A stretch of 36,460 nucleotides of DNA from IMG/VR virus record IMGVR_UViG_3300047546_001245, positions 1 to 36,460 of that record. One strand, given 5' to 3'. This DNA comes from a virus. Under the pieces are notes generated by a model, which ran no database searches, was not told the DNA's origin, and was given only the letters and a program-made list of their open reading frames with translations. Shown piece by piece: positions 8,113 through 15,223 of this stretch. Made by a program: the position numbers and the translations under genes. The first letter of the stretch is position 1. Each line of letters opens with the position of its first letter.

Positions 8113-8574
8113 TTAACCGAGATAATTTCCGTAGTATTTGGTGGGTTCGAAATTATATCCAGGAGCCGAGACGTCCATCCGATAAGGATTAGGTTGAGCG
8201 TAAATATTTGCGATGTTTCCACCAGCGGCTAACTGGATTGCTGCTTGAGCGCCAAAAGCATTTGCAATTGACTGAGGAATGGTTTTGAAAAGAGCGCCGT
8301 ACTTGGCAGTCTCTTTCATGCTTTGCATGCCAAGTTCTTGGGCACGTTGGGCACGGCGTCCCTCAAACTCTTCAAAACGCTTTAATTCTTCTTCAGTCGG
8401 AAGCGTATTTTGCTGACGACCAAGGTTGCTAAAAGCTTCGCCAAATGCGCGAGTTTCAATTAAGTTTTTAAGAGCAGAAGCACGATCTTGCTCCGGCAGC
8501 AAGCCAAGCATTTGCTGGATTTCTGGAGAAAATCCTAAGAGTTTGTTTTGAAATTCACCAGCAAATTGATTCAT
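8113..8574 (-). CDS. hypothetical virion-type protein
   Basis: This 153-residue protein is mostly helical: LLGFSPEIQQMLGLLPEQDR near residues 12-31, then EEELKRFEEFEGRRAQRAQ. It ends in an aromatic Asn/Pro/Tyr-rich tail (YNFEPTKYYGNYLG). The ATG at 8574 has a strong AGGAGG upstream, one of the clearest Shine-Dalgarno sites in the window. It ends one base before the next gene. I do not recognise a family. Confidence 0.7.
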   Translation of the reverse strand: MNQFAGEFQNKLLGFSPEIQQMLGLLPEQDRASALKNLIETRAFGEAFSNLGRQQNTLPTEEELKRFEEFEGRRAQRAQELGMQSMKETAKYGALFKTIPQSIANAFGAQAAIQLAAGGNIANIYAQPNPYRMDVSAPGYNFEPTKYYGNYLG

Positions 8575-8585
8575 GTTGCCTCCTA

Positions 8586-9485
8586 TTAGAAGCTAATGCT
8601 GGGAGCTTGAACAATTGCACCAGCGTAAGGATTTTGGCTAATAGCGGTACGGAATGTTGCGCCACGCTCTTGCTGACCTTCCCGAGCCAACGCGCCCATT
8701 GTGGCTTGACGACCAAGAGTCTGATAAGAGGAAGTCTGGCTTGCCAGAAGCGACTGTTGATTAACAAGTTGCTGACGTTGCAGGCGCTCAATCAAGGGGA
8801 GTTGAGCTTTTTGCATTTGGAGTTCTTGCTGCATTTGGTATTGCAGCATTTCTTTATCTAATGCAAGACCTGCTTGACCAAGACGTGTTGCTTGATCAAC
8901 GGCAAACTGAAGATCGCGGCGGCGAACATCCTCTTCCCGAGCAGCTTCAGTGATCGGAATATTGCCAAGGGGAGTCGGAATCGAAACAGCAGGGCCACTG
9001 GGGCGCTCACCAGCAGTCATTGATTCAGGCTTAGGCTGGCCTGTGGGACCGACGCCACGCACCTGCTGAACACCTGCCGTCGCTGCCTGCTGTGCAAGGC
9101 CACCGATAAGAGCGGGAGCCGCAAAACGCAGACCCATGCCAAGAGCCTTGGCGGGACCAGGGCCTGCCATCAAACCTTGCGTCGCTGCATTGATGAGTGG
9201 ATTAGCGACAGCACCAGCGCCAATTCCAACGGGAGCTGCAATTGCGGCACTCATAGGATCACCCGAAAAAGCAGTGCCTAAACCAGAGAGCAATGCACCG
9301 CTTCTGCCACCAGCTGCACTTCGGAAGTTGCCAACTTGGTTAACAAACAGACCACCGGGTTGCGTTACTGCTTGCTGGGCTTGTTGACCAGCACCACCCA
9401 TGAACTCACCAAGACGGCGCTGGTAATAACGGGAACGCGCACCCAGAGCCGCTAATGGGTCGTCCATTGGGTATTGATTCGCCAT
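8586..9485 (-). CDS. Ala/Gly-rich probable internal virion protein
   Basis: This 299-residue protein has a long Ala/Gly-rich hydrophobic centre (about residues 75-140: IAAPVGIGAGAVANPLINAA ... FAAPALIGGLAQQAA). A helical Gln-rich segment follows (KEMLQYQMQQELQMQKAQLP, about 209-228). The combination of membrane-active glycine-zipper segments and coiled coil is typical of podovirus ejection proteins, which line the DNA path into the cell. No lytic transglycosylase motif is visible. Its partners would be the similar neighbours at 9507-13653. Confidence 0.65.
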   Translation of the reverse strand: MANQYPMDDPLAALGARSRYYQRRLGEFMGGAGQQAQQAVTQPGGLFVNQVGNFRSAAGGRSGALLSGLGTAFSGDPMSAAIAAPVGIGAGAVANPLINAATQGLMAGPGPAKALGMGLRFAAPALIGGLAQQAATAGVQQVRGVGPTGQPKPESMTAGERPSGPAVSIPTPLGNIPITEAAREEDVRRRDLQFAVDQATRLGQAGLALDKEMLQYQMQQELQMQKAQLPLIERLQRQQLVNQQSLLASQTSSYQTLGRQATMGALAREGQQERGATFRTAISQNPYAGAIVQAPSISF

Positions 9486-9506
9486 ATTTAACAGTATTCT
9501 GTATGT

Positions 9507-10454
9507 TTAAATTTTACCAGTAGTATTGCTTTGGTATTCTTGAGTCGTCGGTAATTTTGGACGATTAGCAGCGGCAACAGCTTCGTTAACTACGTTGCCA
9601 CCTGCAATACCTGTCAAGGACCCAGACAAGCCGCCAACCAAAGCGCGAACTGCTTTTTGGCGAGGAGAAGTAGCAGTACGTGCCGCAACATTTGCAGCAA
9701 GGGTTCCGGCAGCAAAGCCGCCAACCATCGGTGCGTTAACAGGGAAGCCCAACATGCGAATCTCTGGTTTTCCTTCCAAGTTCTCCATCGTTCCTTTGAT
9801 AATCCCTAAACCACCAAGACCCTTTTCTTGGTACAAGAAATTCATGTAATTGCCGTAACGCTCAGGCGTTAAATCAGGAATCTCTTGCTTAGCTGTTGCA
9901 TATTTCAAGGGATCACCCGTGCGACCAAGGAAAAAGCGTTCAAACAATTCTTGAGTTGGTTGAGCAGTTTGACGGCGATCTTCTGTGCCCGTAGGGGAAT
10001 AGGTCTGGGCGTAACCTCTGGGGCGAAATTGTTCTTCCGGATTAGTGATGTCATAAGTACCAGCTGCTGCAATGGCTGGCGTTGCAATACCAAGAGCAAC
10101 GGCTGCCCGTGCAGTAGGAGATTTAAGAACATTCTTGTTCACTCCCATCTCTATACCACGTTGAGCAATGGCTAAAGGATGGTTCCAACGCCACCAATAA
10201 GTGCGTGTACCGTCATTAGCAACGTCAATCAGAGCCCTGGACGTATATGCACCAAGGAATTGAGCGGGCGTCTGCCTTGCGGTAATTCCAGCTCCTTTTA
10301 ATTCTTTTTTGAAGCCTGGACCAAGAATGCTCTCTCCGTATCCCGTTCCTTGCTCTTTTGCTTTTTGCAGTAAACGAACTTGGATGTCATCGGCAGTACG
10401 AAAACCCTGCTTGTAATCGCCCGCAAGTTGCTGAGCCTTTTGAAAAAGATTCAT
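9507..10454 (-). CDS. Ala/Gly-rich probable internal virion protein
   Basis: This 315-residue protein begins with a helix (MNLFQKAQQLAGDYKQGFRT). It contains hydrophobic patches near residues 113-130 (AAVALGIATPAIAAAGTY) and a long glycine-zipper stretch near 244-295 (MVGGFAAGTLAANVAARTAT ... LVGGLSGSLTGIAGGNVVNE). Its ATG overlaps the stop of the upstream gene by one base (TAATG), so the two are coupled. The features suit a protein that inserts into or spans the host envelope during DNA delivery. I found no enzymatic motif. Confidence 0.65.
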   Translation of the reverse strand: MNLFQKAQQLAGDYKQGFRTADDIQVRLLQKAKEQGTGYGESILGPGFKKELKGAGITARQTPAQFLGAYTSRALIDVANDGTRTYWWRWNHPLAIAQRGIEMGVNKNVLKSPTARAAVALGIATPAIAAAGTYDITNPEEQFRPRGYAQTYSPTGTEDRRQTAQPTQELFERFFLGRTGDPLKYATAKQEIPDLTPERYGNYMNFLYQEKGLGGLGIIKGTMENLEGKPEIRMLGFPVNAPMVGGFAAGTLAANVAARTATSPRQKAVRALVGGLSGSLTGIAGGNVVNEAVAAANRPKLPTTQEYQSNTTGKI

Positions 10455-11011
10455 TACGCTTGCCTCATTGCCGCAAGGACTTCAGGCGGAAGCGTAACGC
10501 CAGGATAATGGAACGTCTGCTCGATTCCCTGCATTTGAAATTGAGTGCCAGGAGCAAGCGCTTGTTGCCCCAGGTTGTTTACTGCCTGGCGTTGCAGAGC
10601 TTGTTGATAAATTTGTTGCTCTTGCGAAATGTTGGTGGGTTCAAGCACTTGTGCATTTTGATAAAGAGCACCTTGTGTAGCAAGGTCCACAATTGGCATT
10701 GACGCAAGAGAGGCCCCAAGGTTTATTGCTTGCTCAACTTGAGAAGGTGCATAAGGCACTTTCGTTGTAATTTGTTGGCCCTTAGGAGTCGTGATAACTG
10801 CTTGCCCTCCAGGGGTGCCAGGGAATTTTTTACGCGCTAAACCTACAAGTGGATAGTTAAGTAAAAAGTCTCCTGCTGCATATGCCGCACCCGCAGCTGG
10901 GCCTTGTGCCAGAGTACCAACTGCGAAGTTAAGTGCTGCGCCAGGGATTGCAGCCTTTGCCGCTTGACGGGAAGTTTGGCTTCCAATAAGTTGTCCGAGA
11001 CGCGCAAACAT
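10454..11011 (-). CDS. small hydrophobic virion-type protein
   Basis: This 185-residue protein has an Ala/Gly-rich amphipathic start (SRQAAKAAIPGAALNFAVGT, residues 14-33, then GPAAGAAYAAGDFLLNYPL). The second half is polar and Gln-rich (QEQQIYQQALQRQAVNNLG). It forms part of the coupled run of Ala/Gly-rich genes. No family recognised. An ejection or internal head role is inferred from composition and neighbours. Confidence 0.65.
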   Translation of the reverse strand: MFARLGQLIGSQTSRQAAKAAIPGAALNFAVGTLAQGPAAGAAYAAGDFLLNYPLVGLARKKFPGTPGGQAVITTPKGQQITTKVPYAPSQVEQAINLGASLASMPIVDLATQGALYQNAQVLEPTNISQEQQIYQQALQRQAVNNLGQQALAPGTQFQMQGIEQTFHYPGVTLPPEVLAAMRQA

Positions 11012-11036
11012 ATTTCTTTTTATTTTTTATTTTAAT

Positions 11037-11672
11037 TCAACCAACAGTTTTTCCTGGCGAAACATTTTCCGACCTAACGGTATCTTCACCTTCTCGTTCT
11101 TCTTCTGCCGAAGATTGATAAAGATTTTTGCGCTCCAGCAATTGAGCAACTGAAACATTGCCGTCTGCTTCATTCTCGACACGCTGCTCAGCAATAGACA
11201 TCAGGTATCCATTGGGATCCGGATTTTTCATCCGAGGCATTGGGTTGCGTGCAACTTTTTGAGGATTGAGTGTAGGACTAATGCGATATGCTTCAACCCA
11301 AGCAGGATTGAAGTCAGGTTGATCTTGAGGACGTTGAGCAGTCATTGCCCGTCCTTCATTAAAGTCGTAATCTTCTGGTCGATTAAAACGACCTAAACCT
11401 TCAAAAAGCTCATAGCTTTGATTAACTTCTTCGTTGTTGTCAAAAAAAGGTGAGTTGGGAATGAAATTGAGATCCGGGTTGAGTTGCCTCTTCCGGGTCA
11501 TCATTTTTCTCAATAGATCCGTTTCGTCAAAACGTGATGGGTTCCAAGGATATTGACCTGTAGATGCTTTTGCACGAAACAAATCGTCAAAGTTAAGTTG
11601 CTTCTTAACTTGACTTTTTTGATTAAACGGGTTGGTAATGTAACGACCAAGATCTAACCGTTGGTCTCTCAT
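11037..11672 (-). CDS. hypothetical polar protein
   Basis: This 211-residue protein is rich in Asn, Pro, Arg and acidic residues with little hydrophobic core (ITNPFNQKSQVKKQLNFDDL, residues 12-31; PDFNPAWVEAYRISPTLNPQ in the middle). It is probably extended or disordered in part. Its start overlaps the stop of the 72-residue gene by ATGA. No domain, signal or membrane segment is seen. Unknown function. Confidence 0.65.
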   Translation of the reverse strand: MRDQRLDLGRYITNPFNQKSQVKKQLNFDDLFRAKASTGQYPWNPSRFDETDLLRKMMTRKRQLNPDLNFIPNSPFFDNNEEVNQSYELFEGLGRFNRPEDYDFNEGRAMTAQRPQDQPDFNPAWVEAYRISPTLNPQKVARNPMPRMKNPDPNGYLMSIAEQRVENEADGNVSVAQLLERKNLYQSSAEEEREGEDTVRSENVSPGKTVG

Positions 11673-11887
11673 TCTTTCTTAGCCTTTTTCTTTTTTAATC
11701 CTACTAAAGTTTTGCGTAAATTTGCTTGCTTCACCGTTTTCTCGTCATATTTTTCAGGATTGGCAAGAACGTTTTCCTGAAGCTGGGCACTGGTAATGCC
11801 ACGGCGTTTGGCCTTGGCAGTAAAAGCGCCCTCCTTTATTTCAGTTCCCTGAATCCATTTTTTATCTTTCTTTTTTTCTTCAGCCAT
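11669..11887 (-). CDS. small Lys-rich protein
   Basis: This 72-residue protein is strongly basic, with Lys clusters at both ends (AEEKKKDKKW and LKKKKAKKE). A short helical motif lies between them (ITSAQLQENVLANPEKYDEK). It lies two bases after the 587-residue gene and overlaps the next by 4 bp. Charge and size would fit a nucleic-acid-contacting or head-interior peptide. No family recognised. Confidence 0.65.
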   Translation of the reverse strand: MAEEKKKDKKWIQGTEIKEGAFTAKAKRRGITSAQLQENVLANPEKYDEKTVKQANLRKTLVGLKKKKAKKE

Positions 11888-11889
11888 GT

Positions 11890-13653
11890 TTAAATACCGC
11901 CACCAAAGTTCCGAAGGAATTCCTGCGGATCGCGTCCCTCGATTCTAGCTCGACGTAACACTTCGCTTACCGCAATACTTTCTTTAGTTTTTTGACGACG
12001 TTCCAGCTCACGTTGAATTGCCAATGAACCAGACTTAGTTGATTTGCCAAGTGCAGCCTCAAGGCCTGCAGACGAAACTGTTGAGAAAGGAGTTTGCTCT
12101 TGCTTAAGAATCCACTTGGGAACGTCAGTTGGTTTGCGTCCAGCAGCAGCCGAGTACTCACCAGTAGCTTTACTCATTGCGCCTGGAACGTACCCACTTT
12201 CAATTCCGTAAACACCGATGCCAGCAGCACCGCCAGGAACTTCAGGTTCCGGAGGACGATTCAAACTGCTGTACTGAATTTCTTGCTTTGATTGAGCTGA
12301 AGTTGGAAGATCGGCTGGCATTGCACCACGAACACGCAACTTCCCAGGAATATCTGGACCCATTTCAGAAGGTGCTCCAGGAACTAAAAATTCTTTTGTC
12401 CCATAAAGCTGGCGTAGTTCTTCTTTGGGAGGAACTTCTTGCAAGCTGGGAGATGCCCCACGAATTGCCGTACCTGCAGACGTAGATTCAATCTGAGCCT
12501 CAGGGCCAATATTGATAAGAGTACGTTCTTTTAAAAGACCCAGGGGATCTGCGCCTGCACTTGCAGCCTCTACAGCTTTACGTACAGTAGTCGGTAAAGA
12601 TACGTCAATCTTCCCCTGTGCTTGCAACTCTTTAAACTTTTGAGTTCCAGGTGCTGCACCTGAGATTGATTTATCGGTCCAGGCTTGGGCAAGTGCCCTT
12701 TCAAACCTTTGAGTACCAGGGCGCAAACCACGAGATGTCACTTCTTGCCGAAGGGCAATCATTTCATTCTTGGCAATATCAGCCAATTCCTGCGAGCTTA
12801 ACGGGCGTGCGGTCTCAACCTGATCAACGGGAACACCATCAGGAAGTTGAGCGGCAACAATGTCAATAGGCTCATCTTGCTCCATGGCAAGAATACGATT
12901 TTGTTCCGCAATTTCTTCTAATACTTCAATTTGCGTACCGTCGTAATCTTCATTGCGTTGAAGCATTTGTTTTGTACGGCCAGTCATCTGATCTTCACCA
13001 GATTCGACCGCATTAATTTTTTGATCAATAATTAATGGTTCTTGGGCTTGTTTAAATTCGGTTAATGTTTGTGTTGGCTCCAAGGCACCGGTTGATTCCA
13101 GATAACTGCGGGGATTGAAACCTGTGGCACCCGTTGAACGAATTTCGTTTAAAACTTCATCAACTTGACGCTCAAGCCCTTGGACTTGCAGCGCTTGACG
13201 ACGCATTTCCGCTTGGGTTGACCGACCAGTTTCCAAACGTTTAGCTTGTTCGTAATCTGGGCGGTACTTTTCAATAATGTCACTGACTACATCTCGCGTG
13301 GGCGCCGGTTGAGACGGGACTGGCTCGGTTGGTACTGCGGCACGACGCACAACAGGCTCCATTTCCGCCAGGTTGACTTGACGCACGCCAGCAGTTGCGG
13401 ACTTTGGGGGTCCTTTCAGTAAACGACGGGCGCCAAGTAGGGCGGCTCCGCCACCAGCAAGGGCTAAACCAAGACCAACACCCACAGATACGGGATCAAA
13501 CCCTTGTTGCTTCTGGGATTCTGGGGCTTTGAGTTGATTACGCCGGAATTCAAGCACTTGAGGCGCAAGTTGGGCGCGTTCTTCCGGTGATTCGGGGACT
13601 GGGTTGCCGGTTGCGCGGCTATAAGCGTAAAAATCAGCCGGAGAGAGGGCCAT
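11890..13653 (-). CDS. large virion-type protein with one hydrophobic segment
   Basis: This 587-residue protein is the first gene of the minus-strand block. A single glycine-rich hydrophobic stretch lies at about residues 50-76 (FDPVSVGVGLGLALAGGGAA, then LLGARRLLKG). The remainder is polar, with helical and Pro-rich parts (TEPVPSQPAPTRDVVSDIIE near 102-121). There are no enzyme motifs that I can see. It is probably a structural or ejection protein because it heads the operon of Ala/Gly-rich genes. The start is ATG 13653. Confidence 0.65.
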   Translation of the reverse strand: MALSPADFYAYSRATGNPVPESPEERAQLAPQVLEFRRNQLKAPESQKQQGFDPVSVGVGLGLALAGGGAALLGARRLLKGPPKSATAGVRQVNLAEMEPVVRRAAVPTEPVPSQPAPTRDVVSDIIEKYRPDYEQAKRLETGRSTQAEMRRQALQVQGLERQVDEVLNEIRSTGATGFNPRSYLESTGALEPTQTLTEFKQAQEPLIIDQKINAVESGEDQMTGRTKQMLQRNEDYDGTQIEVLEEIAEQNRILAMEQDEPIDIVAAQLPDGVPVDQVETARPLSSQELADIAKNEMIALRQEVTSRGLRPGTQRFERALAQAWTDKSISGAAPGTQKFKELQAQGKIDVSLPTTVRKAVEAASAGADPLGLLKERTLINIGPEAQIESTSAGTAIRGASPSLQEVPPKEELRQLYGTKEFLVPGAPSEMGPDIPGKLRVRGAMPADLPTSAQSKQEIQYSSLNRPPEPEVPGGAAGIGVYGIESGYVPGAMSKATGEYSAAAGRKPTDVPKWILKQEQTPFSTVSSAGLEAALGKSTKSGSLAIQRELERRQKTKESIAVSEVLRRARIEGRDPQEFLRNFGGGI

Positions 13654-13696
13654 TTGCAGTTATTACAGGTACTTTTTACCTTTTGTCATTCTATTG

Positions 13697-13726
13697 TTGA
13701 CAAATCTTAGGTGTGCCAGCTTTATA
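13697..13726 (+). promoter_or_regulatory. candidate sigma70-type promoter
   Basis: A consensus -35 box TTGACA lies at 13697-13702, and a -10-like TTTATA at 13721-13726 gives an 18-bp spacer. It precedes the 70-residue gene at 13757. The first gene of the minus block starts only 44 bp to the left, so this short stretch separates two divergent units. Seen by eye only. Confidence 0.5.
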
Positions 13727-13756
13727 GTAAGGAAAATACGGTCAAAAGTTCCAGGG

Positions 13757-13969
13757 ATGGACGCTGGTACCAGGCAAAAACGGGTAGAAGCGCTCGAAAA
13801 GATTAAAGATCGGGCGTTATCGATGGCGAAAGAAGGGCGCGACTCTCTAGAAGTGCGTGATTTTGTTACCAGCGCCAAAAAAGAATTGGCTTATGAGTTG
13901 CCTGACGAAGATTCTTTTAAAAAAGCAATGTCGGCAACGTTGGCTTACAAACGAAAGAAAGCTGAATAA
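13757..13969 (+). CDS. small charged protein, possibly early regulator
   Basis: This is a 70-residue product from ATG 13757. An upstream in-frame start would place the candidate promoter inside the gene, so I rejected it. It is highly charged (RQKRVEALEKIKDRALSMAK, residues 6-25; C-terminus TLAYKRKKAE) and helical, with no membrane segment. It has its own promoter-like site and terminator, so it is a single-gene unit between the structural block and the early-type region. That position suggests a regulatory or DNA-binding role, but no helix-turn-helix motif is clear. Confidence 0.7.
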   Translation: MDAGTRQKRVEALEKIKDRALSMAKEGRDSLEVRDFVTSAKKELAYELPDEDSFKKAMSATLAYKRKKAE

Positions 13970-13994
13970 TTAAAGATTAATCAAATAATTAAAC

Positions 13995-14018
13995 GCGGAG
14001 CCAAAACTCCGCTTTTTT
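13995..14018 (+). terminator. Rho-independent terminator
   Basis: The stem GCGGAG (13995-14000) pairs perfectly with CTCCGC (14007-14012) around a six-base loop and is followed by six T. It lies 26 bp after the stop of the 70-residue gene. Confidence 0.88.
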
Positions 14019-14201
14019 GGCTGGTTTTTTGGGCTAATTAGGGAAAATAATTACAAAAATTAAATTTTTTTTATTTAAAGTGCGCCCTGTATTGGCTGAT
14101 TTGGGTGCATAGTTACTTGACTCTTCTCCCACCGCCCGTGCGGAAGTAAATGTGGAGAGAAAAAAAAGAAAGTACGGGGGTGGTCAGAAGTATGCTGCGT
14201 T

Positions 14202-14228
14202 GTCAGGGATAACGGGAGGTTACCTGAC
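14202..14228. repeat. imperfect inverted repeat
   Basis: GTCAGG, a two-base bulge and TAAC (14202-14213) mirror GTTACCTGAC (14219-14228) across five bases. The right arm overlaps the first of the three direct repeats, so a protein binding site or a hairpin is possible. Confidence 0.6.
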
Positions 14229-14297
14229 TACGTTGAATGCATAAGTTTAACTTATCTGACTACGTTGGATGGCAGCCGAAGGTTGCCTGACTACGTT
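14224..14297. repeat. three iteron-like direct repeats
   Basis: CTGACTACGTT occurs exactly at 14224, 14256 and 14287. The spacing of 32 and 31 bp is close to three helical turns, which places the copies on the same DNA face. Flanking bases are partly conserved (GAATG, GGATG, CAAGA after the copies). This fits a cooperative binding site of an initiator or regulator. Confidence 0.75.
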
Positions 14298-14540
14298 CAA
14301 GATACTTCACTGCCTCCGTTTACCCTCAACCTAGTTTCTTTTGCCTACATTTATTTGATTTCGCACGCAATCATTACTGATTTGTGATACGAATTCATAT
14401 CGGTCGAATGCATAATCGTAATTCTGATCAGCCTTTTGGCGAATCGCGGCCCCTCATGGGCGTTACAAAACGGTTCAGCCAAAGGGTTGACAAATTGCGA
14501 CACATGTGCATTCGTTTGTTGTACTCATTTATTTCCTGTC

Positions 14541-14654
14541 ATGGCACAAGAAACTTACACAGATCTTTGCGAAGAATACATCACCGAAGATGAACAAGCT
14601 TTCATCGAATGGTGGGAATCGCAACACCAAGATCTTGATACGGCTGAGGATTAG
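14541..14654 (+). CDS. very small acidic protein
   Basis: A 37-residue acidic product from ATG 14541 (MAQETYTDLCEEYITEDEQA) ends DLDTAED. An in-frame extension to 14436 would add a Cys-rich leader of poor quality. The stop codon TAG (14652-14654) lies inside a tRNA-like element that begins at 14643. No family is recognised. It is the first of a run of short genes separated by structured RNA. Confidence 0.55.
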   Translation: MAQETYTDLCEEYITEDEQAFIEWWESQHQDLDTAED

Positions 14655-14689
14655 GCGTGATGCCGGGGGATCGAATCCCCCACTCAGCA
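14643..14689 (+). ncRNA. mini tRNA-like element 1
   Basis: The acceptor-like stem GCTGAG (14643-14648) pairs with CTCAGC (14683-14688). A small hairpin GGC-GTGAT-GCC occupies 14654-14664. A T-arm-like hairpin has stem GGGGG/CCCCC (14665-14669, 14677-14681) and loop ATCGAAT. A discriminator-like A follows at 14689. There is no anticodon arm and CCA is not encoded. The 5' strand of the acceptor is coding sequence of the preceding gene. Elements 2 and 3 have the same plan with compensatory changes. Confidence 0.75.
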
Positions 14690-14690
14690 T

Positions 14691-14715
14691 TGCCTTCAGC
14701 GGAGATAGGCACCGC
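14691..14715 (+). ncRNA. hairpin after tRNA-like element 1
   Basis: TGCCT (14691-14695) pairs with AGGCA (14707-14711) around an 11-base loop containing GCGG. That loop motif could pair with CCGC at 14712-14715. The loop is almost identical after element 2, while the stem differs by two compensatory changes there. Confidence 0.65.
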
Positions 14716-14731
14716 ACTATCGTTCAGCACA

Positions 14732-14902
14732 ATGCAAATTACCTACGGTCAACTCTTTAAATTTATGGGTACCTTTACCAACCAGCAGTTGGATGATGCC
14801 CAAGTGATTGCAGAAAATCTGCATGAGCGTTTGGGTAAGTCCTACAACCAATGCTTGGTTGACATCCTAGTTGAAATACGCAAGGAACAACTTGCAAGCT
14901 AA
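14732..14902 (+). CDS. small protein, unknown function
   Basis: A 56-residue product from ATG 14732 (MQITYGQLFKFMGTFTNQQL). The middle is helical (DDAQVIAENLHERLGKSYNQ) and it ends EIRKEQLAS. An upstream in-frame start at 14657 would run through the tRNA-like element and is rejected. The stop TAA (14900-14902) lies inside the acceptor stem of element 2. Unknown function. Confidence 0.65.
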   Translation: MQITYGQLFKFMGTFTNQQLDDAQVIAENLHERLGKSYNQCLVDILVEIRKEQLAS

Positions 14903-14946
14903 GTCCGTTAAAGCGGCATGCCTGGGTGCAAACCCCAGGCTTAGCA
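14898..14946 (+). ncRNA. mini tRNA-like element 2
   Basis: The acceptor-like stem GCTAAG (14898-14903) pairs with CTTAGC (14940-14945); a T-G pair can extend it. A small hairpin CCG-TTAAAG-CGG lies at 14905-14916. The T-arm-like hairpin has stem CCTGGG/CCCAGG (14921-14926, 14934-14939) and loop TGCAAAC, close to the tRNA T-loop. A discriminator-like A follows at 14946. The sequence differs from elements 1 and 3 at most stem positions but keeps the pairing. Confidence 0.75.
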
Positions 14947-14947
14947 T

Positions 14948-14972
14948 TACCCCCAGCGGAGATGGGTACCGC
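14948..14972 (+). ncRNA. hairpin after tRNA-like element 2
   Basis: TACCC (14948-14952) pairs with GGGTA (14964-14968) around a loop with GCGG, followed directly by CCGC (14969-14972). This is the covarying counterpart of the hairpin at 14691-14715. Confidence 0.65.
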
Positions 14973-14986
14973 ACAGCAGAAGGGCC

Positions 14987-15223
14987 ATGATTAAGACCCA
15001 GCAGCTTGCACTCGATGCTCAACGCAAAGCTGAATCCATGGGATGGGAAACTTGCATCATATTGGATCAGTCCGATGTCGTTGACTTAGCAACTGTTGTT
15101 GCATGGGCACCAGGTGCAACCCAAGCTCGTTACATTTCCTTCATGGAAGGAAGTGAGAACTGCAAGGGTTGGGTACCTGTTAAGCACATGCATGACAAGC
15201 TTGCGTTTTGGCAAGCACTCTGA
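14987..15223 (+). CDS. small protein, unknown function
   Basis: This 78-residue protein has mixed alpha/beta character: LALDAQRKAESMGWETCIIL (residues 7-26), then strands and a C-terminal KHMHDKLAFWQAL. No signal peptide or membrane segment. The ATG at 14987 follows the hairpin after element 2. The stop TGA (15221-15223) lies inside the acceptor stem of tRNA-like element 3. I do not recognise a family. Confidence 0.7.
   Translation: MIKTQQLALDAQRKAESMGWETCIILDQSDVVDLATVVAWAPGATQARYISFMEGSENCKGWVPVKHMHDKLAFWQAL

Larger units (their letters stand above)
14019..14540. other. non-coding control region, candidate origin
   Basis: No convincing gene lies in these 522 bp; the only frames are poor and unsupported. 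The region holds an AT-rich tract (about 14037-14086), a 10-bp imperfect inverted repeat (14202-14228), three direct repeats (14224-14297) and a lone TTGACA at 14487-14492. AT-rich DNA next to regularly spaced repeats between two transcription directions is the layout of many phage origins. Replication activity is inferred and not shown. Confidence 0.5.

Noticed and set aside
7539-8222. Longer start at 8222 for the 7539 gene
   Set aside because: It overlaps the upstream gene by 110 bp; ATG 8111 lies just after that gene's stop and gives a better N-terminus.
14224-14297. Direct repeats as a CRISPR array
   Set aside because: Repeats are 11 bp with 20-21 bp between them, only three copies, and no cas genes nearby; the geometry fits iterons.
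14384-14593. Open frame of 69 codons in the control region
   Set aside because: Arg/His-rich composition, no leader motif, and overlap with the better-supported gene starting at 14541.
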